64,000 bases of DNA from Anodontia alba (GCA_964016985.1 OZ024824.1:124384077-124448076), one strand, 5' to 3'. Positions 8,690-19,813 are shown, numbered from the stretch's first letter. Numbers and translations are program-made. The notes: generated by a model from the letters alone, not told the origin.

Positions 8690-11084
8690 TTCTCACAATA
8701 TATGGTTACAGCTATGTTGAACCGTATTTCTCACGGAACGGATTCCTCACGCCGGTGTGATTCATTCGACCGAATTTTTCACATTCGGACAAAGGTGAAG
8801 AATACGTTTTGCGGATTTAGAGTTTTTAACCCAAACGAGTTTGTCACACATTAGAATTTCTATTGCTTGCACACCAGCAAACACATTTTTAATGAATGGA
8901 AACATTTTCGGTGAAATATAGGTGTGAGAAATTCGGTCGGATTTTTCACATGTCATGTATTGGTAAATATGTCACAACTATGAATAATTCGGTCGAATTA
9001 TTTTTACAGCAGGGAAGTTTTCGATCGAATTTATCACGTGCCAGATATATTTGGTCGGATGTTACATGTGACACACTTTGGTGAATTATAGGTTTGAGAT
9101 ACTTGAAACGTATTTTTCATATGTGATGTTTTCGATCAAATGTGTCACAATTGTGTGGCGAATTAAATCTATTTTTCCATAGTTTCACCGCTGTAAATAT
9201 TGGATCGAATTCCTCACAAGTGACATATACGGTCGAATTTCTTACATGTGACACATTTTGGTAAAATATAGGTATGAGAAATTCGGTCGGATTTTTCACA
9301 TGTGATGTATTCTGCTGAATATGTGATGACTTTGACGAATTTGGTCAAATTGTTCACATCTGTGAAGTATTCGATCATATTCCTTATGTTTGACATATTC
9401 AGTCGGAACTTTACATTTGATATTTTTGGCAAATGTAGGTGTGAGAAATTCGGTTGGATTTTTACATGTGATGTTTTCTGTCCAGTATGTCACATCTTGT
9501 ATGAATTCGATCGATTTTTCCACATCTGTGCAGTATATGATTGAATTTCTCACGTTTGATATAATCGGTCAAACATTTTACACGTGGCCTTATCGGCGGA
9601 TATAGGTGTGAGAAATTCGGTCGGATTTTTCACATGTGATGAATTCTGTCGAATATGTCATAACTGTGACGAATTAGGTCTAATTGTTCACAGCTGTGAC
9701 GTATTCGATCGAATTCCTCACGTTTGATATATTCAGTGGGATAGTTTACATGTGATATTTTCGGCGAATATAGGTGTGAGAAATTCGGTCGGAATTTTCA
9801 CAGCTGATGTATTCTGTCGAAAATATCATGAATGTGACGAATTCGGTGAGAATTTTTCACAGCTGTGAAAAATTCGATGGAATTACTCACGTGTGCTATA
9901 TTTGGTGAGCTGTCAAACAAGTGACACATTTGCGGTAAATAAAGGTGTGAGAAATTCGGCCGGATTTCACATGTGACGTTTTCTGTCCAATATGTCACAA
10001 CTTGTACGAATAAGGTCGATTTTTCCACAGACGTGTAGTATATCATTGAAGTCCTCACGTTTAACATAATCGGTCGAATATTTAACACGTGACATTATCG
10101 GCGAATATAGGTGTGAGAAATTCGTCGGATTTTTCACATGTGATGAATTCTGTCGAATATGTCATAACTGTGACGAATTAGGTCTAATTGTTCACATCTG
10201 TGAAGTATTCAATTGAATTCCTCACGTTTAATATATATTCAGTGGGATATTTTACATGTGATATTTTCAGCGAATATAGATGTGAGAAATTCGGTCGGAT
10301 TTTTCACATGTGATGAATTCTGTCGAATATGCCATACCTGTGACGAATTAGGTCAAATTGTTCACATCTGTGACGTATTTGATCGAATTCCTCACGTTTG
10401 ATATATTCAGTGGGATATTTTACATGTGATATTTTCGGCGAATATAGGTGTGAGAAATTCGGTCGGATTTTTCACATGTGTTGTATTCTGTCGAATATAT
10501 CATGACTATGATGAATTCGGTGGAAATTTTTCACAGCTATGAAAAATTCGATGAAATTACTCACGCGTGCTATATTTGATCACTGTCAAATAGGCGACAC
10601 ACTTTCGGTGAATAAAGGTGTACGATTTAGGTCTATTTTTCTACAGCCGTGTAGTATATCATTGAATTTCTCACGTTTGACATAATCGGTCGAATATTTA
10701 ACACGAGACATTATCGGCGAATATAGGTGTGAGAAATTCGGTCGGATTTTTTTAAATGTGATGTATTCTGCTGAATATGAGATAACTTTGTCGAATTTGG
10801 TCAAACTGTTCACATCTGTGAAGTATTCGACCGAATTCTTCATGTTTGACCTATTAAGTCGGATATTTTACATTTGATATTTTCAGCAAATATAGGTGTG
10901 AGAAATTCGGTCGGATTTTTCACATGTGATGTATTCTGTCCAATATCTCACATATTGTATGACTTCGATCGATTTTTGCCACATATGTGCAGTATATCAT
11001 TGAATTTCTCACGTTTGGTATAATCGGTCGAGTAGATTACACGTGGCATTATCGGCGAATATAGGTGTGAGAAATTCGGTCGGA
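8690..11084. repeat. Satellite array, ~168-bp period built of ~28-bp subunits
   Basis: The marker GGTGTGAGAAATTCGGTCGG recurs at about 8921, 9272, 9437, 9606, 9773, 9945, 10110, 10281, 10448, 10727, 10895 and 11066. Most spacings are 165-172 bp, with one interval near 10617-10727 shortened to about 110. Each monomer divides into about six subunits resembling GAATTCGGTCGAATTTTTCACATGTGA, each close to self-complementary (TGTGA ... TCACA). The left part (8690-9250) is more irregular. The array ends abruptly at GGTCGGA before a duplicated unique segment. Open frames across it encode only repeats. Confidence 0.92.
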
Positions 11085-11188
11085 AAATGTAAAAATAACA
11101 ACATTCAATCGATGTACGGGGAATCGTTCTACCGCTCCACACGGCACAACGACAACTGTTGTGATATCTAAATAATCTAAAAGGAGAT
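11083..11188 (+). repeat. Direct repeat, first copy
   Basis: GAAAATGTAAAAATAACAAC through CTAAAAGGAGAT. Nearly identical to 11352-11454 (offset about 269 bp). The first copy starts exactly where the satellite ends. Confidence 0.85.
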
Positions 11189-11351
11189 CCGTTGGGAACA
11201 CACCATCCAAAGTTTAAAAACTGCCGACTCGGTTTGATTGAGTCGGTTCATGAGATAATGACGAATGCTACATCTCTCACGCCGCCTAGCCCCGGGTTGA
11301 GCGCATCTCAGTTCACAAATAAATATCACACCCTACGGTCCCAAAGGGCCA

Positions 11352-11454
11352 GAAAATGTAAAAATAACATTCAATCGATGTACGGGTAATCGTTCTACCG
11401 CTCAACACGGCACAACGACAACTGTTATGATCTATAAATAATCTAAAAGGAGAT
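11352..11454 (+). repeat. Direct repeat, second copy
   Basis: Second copy of the segment at 11083-11188, differing by a few substitutions and small indels. Confidence 0.85.
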
Positions 11455-11962
11455 TTAACTCCGCACTTTGACAAAATCGTAAGCCTGAAGGATCGCACGA
11501 TGTCCACGCGGTCGCAGTACGGTCTCCACACGGGCTCCATACGCTTGCCGTAAGGTCCTGGGGAGACAGTGCAGGCGCCGCACAATTTCCGTATGGTCTC
11601 CGTACGGTGCCCGTATGGCCCCTGTACGATTTTGAATAGCGTGAAGCCGAAAACCCTTACAAAAAATCGTAAGATGTCCGTATAAATGTAAACGCAAAAA
11701 TCGTAGCCCCTAGCACATAAATTGGACATTGAGGAATATTACACATCAACATTGAAACGATTATCATATACGTAAAGATTATTCTTTGTTGTGTTAGGCG
11801 TCATTTCATCATCTTATCAATTTCAACGGATATTGCTCAATGTTCAATCCATTTTATGTAAATCAAATTTGAGATCAAATTCTGTGTAGATCTATTATTA
11901 AATGTTCTAATTGCTAACATTGCACTAAAGCAATAGAACTCTAAACCGGGCACTTTCAAGAT
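11455..11962. other. No gene seen; short CCGTACGG-like motifs
   Basis: Between about 11510 and 11630 motifs such as CCGTACGG and CCGTATGG recur (GTCTCCGTACGGTGCCCG). The overlapping open frames on the minus strand follow this composition and match no family I know. Confidence 0.4.
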
Positions 11963-12071
11963 TTATGGACTGTCCTCTGGCCAGGGCCTGAGCCATCGGG
12001 CTGATATGACCCTAGCCTACACCATATCGACCTGATGGTCGTGGCCCTCTCCCAAGGACAGTCCATAAAAC
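11963..12071. repeat. Long imperfect hairpin
   Basis: TTTATGGACTGTCC at the left pairs with GGACAGTCCATAAA at the right. Inner segments CTGGCCAGGGCC / GTGGCCCTC and CATCGGG / CCTGATG also pair. It could be a foldback element; a pre-microRNA-like transcript is conceivable but unsupported. Confidence 0.6.
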
Positions 12072-12118
12072 CTTGACGGTATCCTTAGCTTTGGTAAATA
12101 TTTTTAAATATATGTGTC

Positions 12119-12195
12119 ACAGGGAAGGAAAAGGCACTAGGCCCGACCGGGAATCGAACCCAGGACCTCTCGCATACTGTGCGAGCACTATACCT
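12119..12195 (-). mobile_element. tRNA-like SINE S1, partial copy
   Basis: The minus strand carries GCGAGAGGTCCTGGGTTCGATTCCCGGTCGGGCC (given here in pieces: anticodon arm CTCGC...GCGAG, B box GGTTCGATTCC, tail ending CCCTGTGACA). The 5' acceptor and D-arm region is lost. The same element is present more completely at 12320-12425. Confidence 0.7.
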
Positions 12196-12319
12196 GTGAC
12201 AGTTTCTCCCTGCTTAAATAGATTCGTCCCCGAAACAGCTCAGAACCGTGCTGGTACCGATGAGACAGTCCCTTTGCTGCTCGCAGCCCGAGCACGGACC
12301 CCCACACTGGCCAACGAAT

Positions 12320-12425
12320 GTCACAGGGAAAAAAGCGCATGGCCCGACCGGGACTCGAGCCCAGCACCTCTCGCATACCGTGCGAGCACTATAGCCAACT
12401 GAGCTAACGAGCCACACGGTCGACC
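12320..12425 (-). mobile_element. tRNA-like SINE S1 with cloverleaf-forming head
   Basis: On the minus strand 12413-12340 folds as a 74-nt cloverleaf: acceptor GGCTCGT with TCGGGCC, D arm GCTC/TAGT, anticodon arm CTCGC-ACGGTAT-GCGAG, T arm CTGGG/CCCGG. Anticodon positions read GGT (threonine type). The base at position 33 is C instead of the invariant T, and the T loop starts CTC, so a working tRNA is unlikely. The tail CCCTGTGACA is shared with the copy at 12119-12195, which marks a SINE. Confidence 0.65.
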
Positions 12426-12535
12426 TGTGAATATGGTCTTGGGCCGGCTGTCTGTTGAGCCTGAGAAATCTTAAATTAAAATATAATATTTGCAGGCTTC
12501 GTTATCCATTACGATCAATAACGATCCATGCATCA

Positions 12536-12657
<122 letters not shown>

Positions 12658-12754
12658 ACGTGTGCCATCGCAGAACGGTACCTGGTAACCTGATAATTCT
12701 ATCTGCAGGGAAAATACGTTCAAGTGCTTTTCCATGAAAACTCTTTTTTAAGGA

Positions 12755-12812
12755 TCGTGGTGGTGCAGTTGGTTAGGGCGTTCTTATATGACTAGGCGCC
12801 ACAGCCCGCGCG

Positions 12813-12844
<32 letters not shown>
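12755..12844 (+). repeat. SINE-head remnant joined to (GT)n
   Basis: GGTGGTGCAGTTGGTTAGGGCG resembles a tRNA D-arm with an A box. It runs through CGCGCGCGTG into a GT microsatellite (12815-12844). No B box was found. Confidence 0.5.
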
Positions 12845-12931
12845 ATTTAAACAATTGGACGGATAGGTCGTCGGTCCGGTTGTGTATATCATGTATTTGA
12901 TCGACTGTGGACATAGGTAAAAAGTGATATT

Positions 12932-13163
12932 CATAACGAAAACACGCCTATTCAAAATAAATTGTATTTTTTTAGTTTAAAAATAATGAAAATTTTCAGA
13001 TGATTCTGTTTTATTTTTTCTTATTTCTAGTTAAACCATTGATTGTTGGTACACGTTCGAACCGCCTCAGTGAGGTGTAGGTTCGAAAGAGTACCCATAA
13101 TCTATGTTTTAGAGCAGAAATAAGGAAATAATGAACACCTCAGCAAACCCCACTTTTTCCTCA
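12932..13163 (+). mobile_element. CATYACG MITE, copy 3 (diverged, tandem)
   Basis: CATAACGAAAACACGCCTATTC start, central hairpin with GTTCGAACCGCCTCAGTGAGG, then AGAGCAGAAATAAGG and AAACCCCACTTTTTCC. The 3' inverted end is missing where copy 4 begins. Confidence 0.7.
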
Positions 13164-13389
13164 AAAGAAAAACATATCTATTCAAATAAATTTCATTTTG
13201 GCGAAGAGGATTTTCAGAGGAAAAATTTTGATACCTTTCTTATTTCTCCTCAAATCATTAATTGTGGGTACACGTTAGAAACGCCTCAGTAACCGCCTCG
13301 CTGAGGCGGTTTGAACGAGTACCCACAATTTTTATAGCAGAAATAAGGAAATAATGAATAGCCCTGTAAAACTCTTACTTTTTCCTATA
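13164..13389 (+). mobile_element. CATYACG MITE, copy 4 (diverged, tandem)
   Basis: Starts AAACATATCTATTCAAATAA directly after copy 3. The hairpin centre shows a local duplication (ACGCCTCAGTAACCGCCTCG). It ends at CTTACTTTTTCC before copy 5. Copies 3 and 4 share GGAAATAATGAA, so they form a subfamily. Confidence 0.7.
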
Positions 13390-13666
13390 CATTACGTAAA
13401 CACGCCTATTCAAATATATTGAAAGTTTCACCACCAAAAACTGAAAGTTTTCAGATAAAAGTTCTGATATTTTTCATATTTCTGCTCAAAACATAGATTT
13501 TGGGTACTCGTTAGAACCGCCTCAACGACGCAGTTCTAACGAGTACCACAATCTATGTATTTGAACAGAAATAAGAAAAATAATGTATACCCCTGTAAAC
13601 CCCAGTTTTACTATATAAAAGTGGGGTTTAAGGGGGTCAAAATCATATAGGTATGTTTTCGTGATG
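13390..13666 (+). mobile_element. CATYACG MITE, copy 5 (forward)
   Basis: Full-length, CATTACGTAAACACGCC to TTTTCGTGATG. Third member of a head-to-tail trio starting at 12932. Confidence 0.88.
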
Positions 13667-14284
13667 ATAAAGTAGGGTTTGCCAGGATATTCATTGCATA
13701 AGCTTGTTTTCTTAATGTATAATTCAGATCATTTGTGGCTTTTCACAATCACGATTATCAATTACCAAAATTAATCCATTGTTACAAACAATTCACATTG
13801 ATATCTTAAAGTATTAAAGTCGGGCTGATTTATATCAATAATTTACATTTCAAGTTTAAGATAACAATATAAAGACTGATTTTTAGATATCGATTTTTCG
13901 AAATAAAATATTCACAAACTGGGTACCAATATATGTAATTATTAATATCCATAATTAATTATAGATATCAATAAAACTCTTTACAGATATCCATAATTTA
14001 TTGATATCTTTACAATTAGAATATTAGATATCAGTACCAACAATCTTATATCTATAATAAGATTTGTCGAAATCTGTATAGAATAAGGGATGATTGATAT
14101 TACTAAACAAATCCATAGGTATCAAGAAACAGATATGACATTTCATTTATTTCATTTTATGATATCCAATAATATTCGAAGTTAAAAAAAATAATACAAT
14201 AAATAATAAATCTATCACTCGATTAAAAGATATGCACGATAAGAAAAATATATTACCTCGAAACTGTATTAAATAGTTAATCTT
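13667..14284. repeat. AT-rich region rich in GATATC
   Basis: GATATC, itself a palindrome, recurs irregularly between about 13800 and 14165 in A/T-rich sequence. No gene seen. Confidence 0.5.
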
Positions 14285-14557
14285 ATGTTTTATATCATAA
14301 GCTGTGACAAATACGTTTGTGAGAAATCCGTGCATGAAAAAAAGGCACTTTTTTGAGGATTTTTTTTGAAAGGTGACAAATACGTTTGCGTGCTGTATAT
14401 AAAACTGATACCGAATGAGTTTGTCACAGATAGGTGAGGAATACGTTCGACAGCTGTGAAAAATTCGGTCGAATTCTTCACACCGCGTGACAAATCCGAC
14501 CGAATTTTTCACACGTGTGAGGAATCCGTTCCGTGAGAAATACGGTTCAACACAGCT
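14285..14557 (-). repeat. Inverted outlier of the 28-bp satellite
   Basis: Contains the satellite subunit (AAATTCGGTCGAATTCTTCACA and others). Its right edge, read on the minus strand (GTTGAACCGTATTTCTCACGG, quoted in part), matches the left edge of the main array at about 8715-8750. The two edges therefore form inverted repeats about 5.8 kb apart. Confidence 0.75.
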
Positions 14558-14604
14558 ATTGTGGTTTAAAAGTGTTTGATAATAGAGATGATGCCAAGAT
14601 AAAT

Positions 14605-14688
14605 ATTTTTTTTCTGATTTCTCCACAAGAAGATATCTTGTGGGTTCTCATTAGAAGCGCTTCTGGGAGAAATCAGAAAACCAAAAAT
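14605..14688. repeat. Short hairpin related to CATYACG core
   Basis: CTGATTTCTCC / GGAGAAATCAG (the latter spanning GGGAGAAATCAG) encloses CTTGTGGGTTCTCATTAGAAGCGCTTC, a diverged relative of the CATYACG central arm. Confidence 0.5.
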
Positions 14689-14969
14689 CATTACGAAAAC
14701 ACGCCTATTCAAACAAATTTGAAAATTTTACAACCAAAAACGGGAAAATTTCCAGATAAAAAATTCTAATATTTTTCATATTTCTGGTCAAAACATAGAT
14801 TGTGGGTATTCGTTAGAACCGCCTCGTCGAGGCGGTTCTAACGAGTACCAACAATCTATGTTTTCGAGCAGAAATAAGAAAAATAATGTATACCCCTGTA
14901 AACCCCAGTTTTACTCTATAAAAGTGGGGTTTCAGGGGGTCAAAATTATATAGGCGGGTTTTCGTGATG
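14689..14969 (+). mobile_element. CATYACG MITE, copy 6 (forward)
   Basis: Full-length; apex base pattern GTC. Confidence 0.9.
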
Positions 14970-15147
14970 AATATTTTAGGTTATCAAGAGCCATATCAAA
15001 TAATAACTAAGAAATGTACATTTACATAGGTATATTAACGTAAAGATCACATTGTCGTTTGACGTGATGTGTGTGCATTTCAAGACTTTTTTTTTTTTTT
15101 TTTTTTTTGTAAGATATACAATTTTGGTGTGTTGAACTCAGACTCAC
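14970..15147. repeat. Spacer with poly-T tract
   Basis: Poly-T of about 23 at 15086-15108; no gene. Confidence 0.6.
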
Positions 15148-15427
15148 CATTACGAAAACACGCCTATTCAAATATGTTGAAAATTTCACCACCAAAAAAA
15201 CTGAAAATTTTCAGACAAAAATTCTCATATTTTTCACATTTCTGCTCAAAACATAGATTGTAGGTACTCGTTAGAACCGCCTCACCGAGGCGGTTCTAAC
15301 GAGTACCCACAATCTATGCTTTTGAGCAGAAATAAGAAAAATAATGTATACCCCTGTAAACCCCAGTTTTACTGTATAAAAGTGGGGTTTAAGGGGGTCA
15401 ATATTATATAGGCATGTTTTCGTGATG
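15148..15427 (+). mobile_element. CATYACG MITE, copy 7 (forward)
   Basis: Full-length, CATTACGAAAACACGCC to TTTTCGTGATG; apex ACC. Confidence 0.9.
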
Positions 15428-15485
15428 CTCCACTTAAACCTTTAACCGAAATCCTCTTGCCTCGTCTATTGTATTGCATACCGTT

Positions 15486-15765
15486 TATCACGAAAACGTG
15501 CTTATATAATTTTGACCCCTTAAACCCACTTTTATATATTAAAAACTGGGGTTTACAGGGGTTTACATCATTTTTCTTATTTCTGCCCAAATACATAGAT
15601 TGTGGGTACTCGTAAGGATCGCCTAGTCGTGGTGGTTCTAACGAGGGCCCACAATCTATGCTTTGAGCAGAAATATGAAAAATATCAGAATTTTTTATCT
15701 GATCTATTTCATTGTTTTGGTGGTAAAAAAATTCAGTATATTTGAACAGGCGTGTTTTCGTACTG
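15486..15765 (-). mobile_element. CATYACG MITE, copy 8 (reverse)
   Basis: Reverse copy 58 bp from copy 7, so the pair forms a large inverted arrangement. The hairpin is eroded (CGCCTAGTCGTGGTGGTTC) and the end reads TTTTCGTACTG. Confidence 0.85.
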
Positions 15766-16164
15766 TTATATCTCAACACTTATAGGCTATTACTTGTTTA
15801 TTTGAAAATAAGGAAACCTTACCAATTTTACTTCTAAAAATGAACCATGACAATTGTTTAGAAGCCATAGAGGTAACAAAGTCAGTCAAACATCTTAACT
15901 TTTTTGCAGTGAATCTGACGGGCGGACACAAGTACTTAGATTTCTCTTTATGTCCCAGCGAAATAACTGTTAAAGTAATTTTTCGATCCTGCAGATGACA
16001 TTTTATTTTATTTTATTTATTTATTTTATTTTCATTTTTCAGAGATAATAAGGCTTGACAATTCATATGAAACGTCTGCTGGCAGACAATTCACATGGAA
16101 TGTGAAGAATTATTTTCCTTTAAAAAATGAAACAAAAAATCTTTTTAACTTTTTAATTCATTTT
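15766..16164. other. No gene seen; TTTATTTTA tract
   Basis: Unique-looking DNA with an A/T tract at about 16000-16040. Confidence 0.4.
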
Positions 16165-16545
16165 ACTACCTATCCGAGTAGTGTAAGTCCTTATAGTCCA
16201 TTTTACTACATATTGATATGCAGTGTAAGTACTTATAATGCATTTTACTGTCTACTGATCTGTAGTGTAAGTACTTATAGTCCATTTTCCTACTTATTGA
16301 TGTGTTCTGTAAGTACTTATAGTCCATTTTACTACTTATTGATGTGTAGTTTAAGTACCTAAAGTCCAAAGTCTATTTTACTGCCTATTGATGTGTAGTG
16401 TAAGTACTTATAGTCAATTTTACTATCTACTGATGGGTAGTATAAGTACTTAAAGTACATTTAGTACATTTTACTACTAACTATTGACGTGAAGTGTAAG
16501 TACTTATAGTCCATTTTACTACCTATTGATGTCTAGTATAGACTC
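16165..16545 (+). repeat. 42-bp minisatellite, ~9 units
   Basis: Consensus TCCATTTTACTACCTATTGA followed by TGTGTAGTGTAAGTACTTATAG. Because 42 is 14 codons, the plus strand stays open at 16102-16362 and gives a 14-residue repeat (SPFYYLLMCSVSTY). I regard it as non-genic. Confidence 0.9.
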
Positions 16546-16639
16546 TGATCAGATGCCACCTACTGCAGCATCTGTCTGCCGAATACTTAGGTACTTGTGA
16601 ACAGCGAAGACTTTGAAAGTTCTGGCAAGCTGTTAAAGT

Positions 16640-17112
16640 GTTAAAGGGGAATAAATACACCTTCAAGAGAGGCACTATTTCAAAATTGTTTTGGTTCCAT
16701 TACGAAAACATGCCTATTCAAATATACTGAAGATTTTACCATCAAAAAATGAAAATGTTCAGATAAAAAGTTCTGATATTTTTTTTTATATTTCTGCTCA
16801 AAACATAGATTGTGGGTACCCGTCAGAACCGCCTCGACGAGGCGGTTCTAACGAGTACCCACAATCTATGTTTTTGAGCAGAAATAAGAAAAATAATGTA
16901 TACCCCGGTAAACCCCAGTTTTACCATATAAAAGTGGGGTTTAAAGGGCTCAAAATTATATAGGCGTGTTTTCGTGATGCCTTCTGAAAAGGGGGATCTA
17001 CTACAGAAGGAAATTTTGCTCCCAAAAGCAGCAAATTCTCACCTGTTAGAGTAGACCCCTTTTCAGAAGGGACTCGGTGTGCAGGAAAGCAAACAGGAAG
17101 ACACAAAAGCTG
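16640..17112 (+). repeat. Dispersed repeat G (CTGAAAAGGGG type) split by copy 9
   Basis: AAGGGGAATAAATACACCTTC on the left and CTTCTGAAAAGGGGGATC... to CAGGAAGACACAAAAG on the right correspond to 55732-56010. The CATYACG element at 16698-16979 lies between these parts and is absent from the second copy. Confidence 0.7.
16698..16979 (+). mobile_element. CATYACG MITE, copy 9 (forward)
   Basis: Full-length; apex GAC. Inserted in repeat G. The empty site is about 55775-55795. Confidence 0.9.
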
Positions 17113-17814
17113 ACCCCCTCTACCACCACCCCCTCTTGTAGAAAATAGCAGAAAATCTATCAAATGTATCAAATCCCCGTTATATATTTGTAGACGGCTA
17201 ATATAGGCTTTTTCATCAGCGCACTAGATATAGTCCTCCCACGCAAAAGTGGATTTAGCGCTTTTATGAACAGGGAAGACGCAGATTGGCCTGCAGTTCC
17301 ACACAGTCTATTCAGGACTTTCACTTCTGATCAGACTATACGGGCGTTGTTACCTAAAGGTTTAAAGGCCTCTTTAAGTTCCTATGCTTAGTTATTCTTT
17401 TCGGCCTTTTTTCCCACGCCCTTTACCAAGTTGTAGAAACGTCAGGCTATAATACAGATGATGCAGGACATGGGAAAAGGTCTTTAAGATATAAGCGATG
17501 GTGAAGACCCAGACCAGCTTGTACATTCACACAGTCTGACCCGAGTCTTTACTATCTGCTTGAAGACGCCCTGGATCCTCGATTATCTACAGGGTGCTCT
17601 GTGAAGACCCTGATATCTTCGCTGGACGCATGTGCAATCATTTAGGAAATGCTGTGCCCCGGCTCGTATAATGTAGGACTATTCCAGGATGAGATAATTC
17701 AATTAGTTCAATTGTCATCTCCTCGTATATAATTGAGCAGGAAGCTGATGTCATTTGGTCTTGCCGCAGTAAAAGGCACTTGGTGATATCTAGGAACAGC
17801 GGAAGTTCTGGACC
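17113..17814. repeat. Decayed GCGGAC/CTGGGCGC-type hairpins
   Basis: Segments 17255-17340 (AGGGAAGACGCAGATTGG...) and 17490-17640 (ending ATCTTCGCTGGACGCATGTGC) resemble the GCGGACAGCGAAG family but are heavily mutated. No gene. Confidence 0.4.
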
Positions 17815-17985
17815 CAGCTGTTCAAAGCATCGTTAGTATAACGAGCTCGTTAGTTGTCAAAATGCTATCTGTTCTAGTAAGTACAATTTCTAATTCACGG
17901 GTATTTTTGCTGAATAAAATGTGAATAGCTTTTGCAAGGTTTTAACGATATGTTAACTAACGACACATCGTTAGCTTTGAACAAA
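17815..17985. mobile_element. GGGCCCAGTTG-type MITE, decayed
   Basis: ACCCAGCTGTTCAAAGCATCGTTAG... to CATCGTTAGCTTTGAACAAA, then TGGGCCC. Homologous to the better copy at 22203-22446. Confidence 0.65.
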
Positions 17986-18754
17986 TGGGCCCTGACTGGG
18001 CTCAGCCTATTATTGATTTTCAATTTCCTTTAGTCTTAGATTGAACGAAGTTAGATCTTAGTGTATGAACAAACAGCGAATATTATGATCATCCGATTAG
18101 TTTATACAGTGATACATGGGTTAATCATAAGATAGCTTTTATCGGAACATGGTGTATAATTTGCAAACCATGAGAAAAAAAAAAACAACACAAAACCTTT
18201 CGCCATATTCGAATTGCAAAGGCTCGGGTTAGCCTGTGTGTCTGCGCAATATAGTTAGAAACTCTTCTATGTTCATTTTTATATTCTACTGCAGCCAGCT
18301 TCTGTTTGTGCGCCACTAAAGTCCTAATCAGGTAAAATGAGCAAGCTGATGCCTTGGTTGTCCGCATATGCTGTAAGTACCTTTTTTCATGCTTGGTGCA
18401 CAATGTATATTAAGCTTTACTGGGTTGCTTGCTATAGTGTTTATTTATTTGAAAAGATGTATTCATAGAGAAAAAAAATCGAACAGATATTCAATAACCC
18501 AATCTAGGGTTCCTTTCAGAAATAGTTGTAACACAACGTATTTGTTTTGTACTTTATGAGAACGTAAACACAGAGAGCGGGATACTATGTAGGCTTTGGA
18601 AAATGGGGTGCAAAGCTACATTATGTTAACTAATATGCTTGAATGTGAAGTAAAGATACGAAAGCAAATGCCCCGAGAATGATTTTCAGGGCCGGACTGT
18701 AATGTTACATTAATTATAGAAACAAGAATTAGCCGCGATTTTGGACAGCGAAGA
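17986..18754. other. No gene seen
   Basis: No recognised repeat or coding signal. A 92-codon minus-strand frame (18125-18403) matches nothing I know. CCGCATATGCTGTAAGTACC near 18361 is a scrap of the GCGGAC family. Confidence 0.4.
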
Positions 18755-18870
18755 ATGCAAAGTTATCTTTATGCGGACTACGAAGACTGATTACATAGCA
18801 AGTATGTGCAGGCTGACAAGAGTGTTCGTTCGGAGCACTCGTCAGAAGGTACCTTTTGTCATGCTGTTGC
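18755..18870. repeat. GCGGAC-type hairpin, diverged
   Basis: GCGGACTACGAAGACTG ... CACTCGTCAGAAGGTACC matches the outer frame of the family listed at 28250-30280, with a poor internal palindrome. Confidence 0.4.
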
Positions 18871-18942
18871 TCAAACGTTTAACTCTTCAGGCGCCTTGTT
18901 AGACGACAATTGTCAACAAACTGTCTCTAGCAAATAAGTTAA

Positions 18943-19163
18943 CAGCCCATTTATGCCGAATGGACTCTTCTACCTTCACACTTCGGACCGTCCATTTCCG
19001 ATATAAAGGGTGTCTGGTTATTTCTTATTATTAATATGTTTAATAGAAGTCATATATTTAATGCAAAAAGTGTAGACCCTGATCAGACGCCGCGTTCTGC
19101 GGCGTCTGATCAGGGTCTTCGCAGTTTGCAATGCCATTTTTTGGCACGCTAGGCATAAATGGG
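18943..19163. mobile_element. TTAA-flanked MITE, family T3, copy 2
   Basis: TTAA at 18939-18942; start CAGCCCATTTATGCC, end GGCACGCTAGGCATAAATGGG. The central palindrome AGTGTAGACCCTGATCAGAC / CGTCTGATCAGGGTCTTCG has an apex GCCGCGTTCTGCGGC. The right TTAA is degraded (GTAA). Confidence 0.65.
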
Positions 19164-19174
19164 TAATATATAAA

Positions 19175-19595
19175 ACAAAAGAAGGAATGTCAAACAGTGT
19201 AGATCCTTACGAGATGGACCATTATCATCGCCTTATGCGCTGTTTTTCAAAATCCACTAATTGTGTGTGGCACTGAAAAGCGCACAATCGAATTGGCGGC
19301 GCCATGCATAAACATATCAGCGCACTTTTACCAGGATCTTCACTGTCCGCCTATAGAATTGTTTGGTATTGTAGAACATGATGAAGTATAGCAAAGTTCC
19401 TGATCAGACTATATATCTCCGCAGGCTGTCTGGATCTTAACTGTTTGCATTTAACCCGAACACACCCTTTCTCATTTCGCGGCTGAAATTGAAGTACATG
19501 TACATGCAAGTCTGTAATTAAATTGGGAAGATCCACTGGTTTGTTCACGTTGTTCACAGAAGCACCTCAGTCAACAGAGGAACTGAGGAAAACAA
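19175..19595. other. Decayed hairpin scraps; no gene seen
   Basis: GAATGTCAAACAGTGTAGATCC near 19186 recalls the T1/T3 interior. The rest shows no family signal. Confidence 0.4.
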
Positions 19596-19813
19596 TTAAT
19601 CGAACAACCTTTAACAGAGTTACTATGTAATTTGACTCCTAAGTCAGAGATATATTGAAAATACTGTGGAAAAGAGGAGGAGCAATTTCTCATTTTCCAC
19701 AATATTTTGTTCCCTGTTGGTAGATCTCTGTATTGAAACAGGGACCAGATTTTCACTCCGAGATAAGCAGTTATTCGAGATAAGCGAGGTCGAGATAACG
19801 AGAGTCGACTGTA
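19596..19813. mobile_element. TA-flanked MITE (pogo/Tigger-like ends), truncated
   Basis: Matches the right two-thirds of the element at 50586-50892, ending CGAGATAACGAGAGTCGACTGTA. The left end is missing. Confidence 0.65.

Noticed and set aside
8690..11084. CRISPR-like or operator array
   Set aside because: No unique spacers; the short motif is a diverged subunit of a satellite. The TGTGA...TCACA resemblance to a bacterial CRP site is coincidence.
11963..12071. microRNA precursor
   Set aside because: The hairpin is long enough, but such foldbacks are common here as transposon derivatives and there is no independent support.
12073..12402. 109-codon plus-strand frame
   Set aside because: Antisense reading of two tRNA-like SINE copies.
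16102..16362. 86-codon repetitive open frame
   Set aside because: Produced by the 42-bp minisatellite, whose unit length is a multiple of three.
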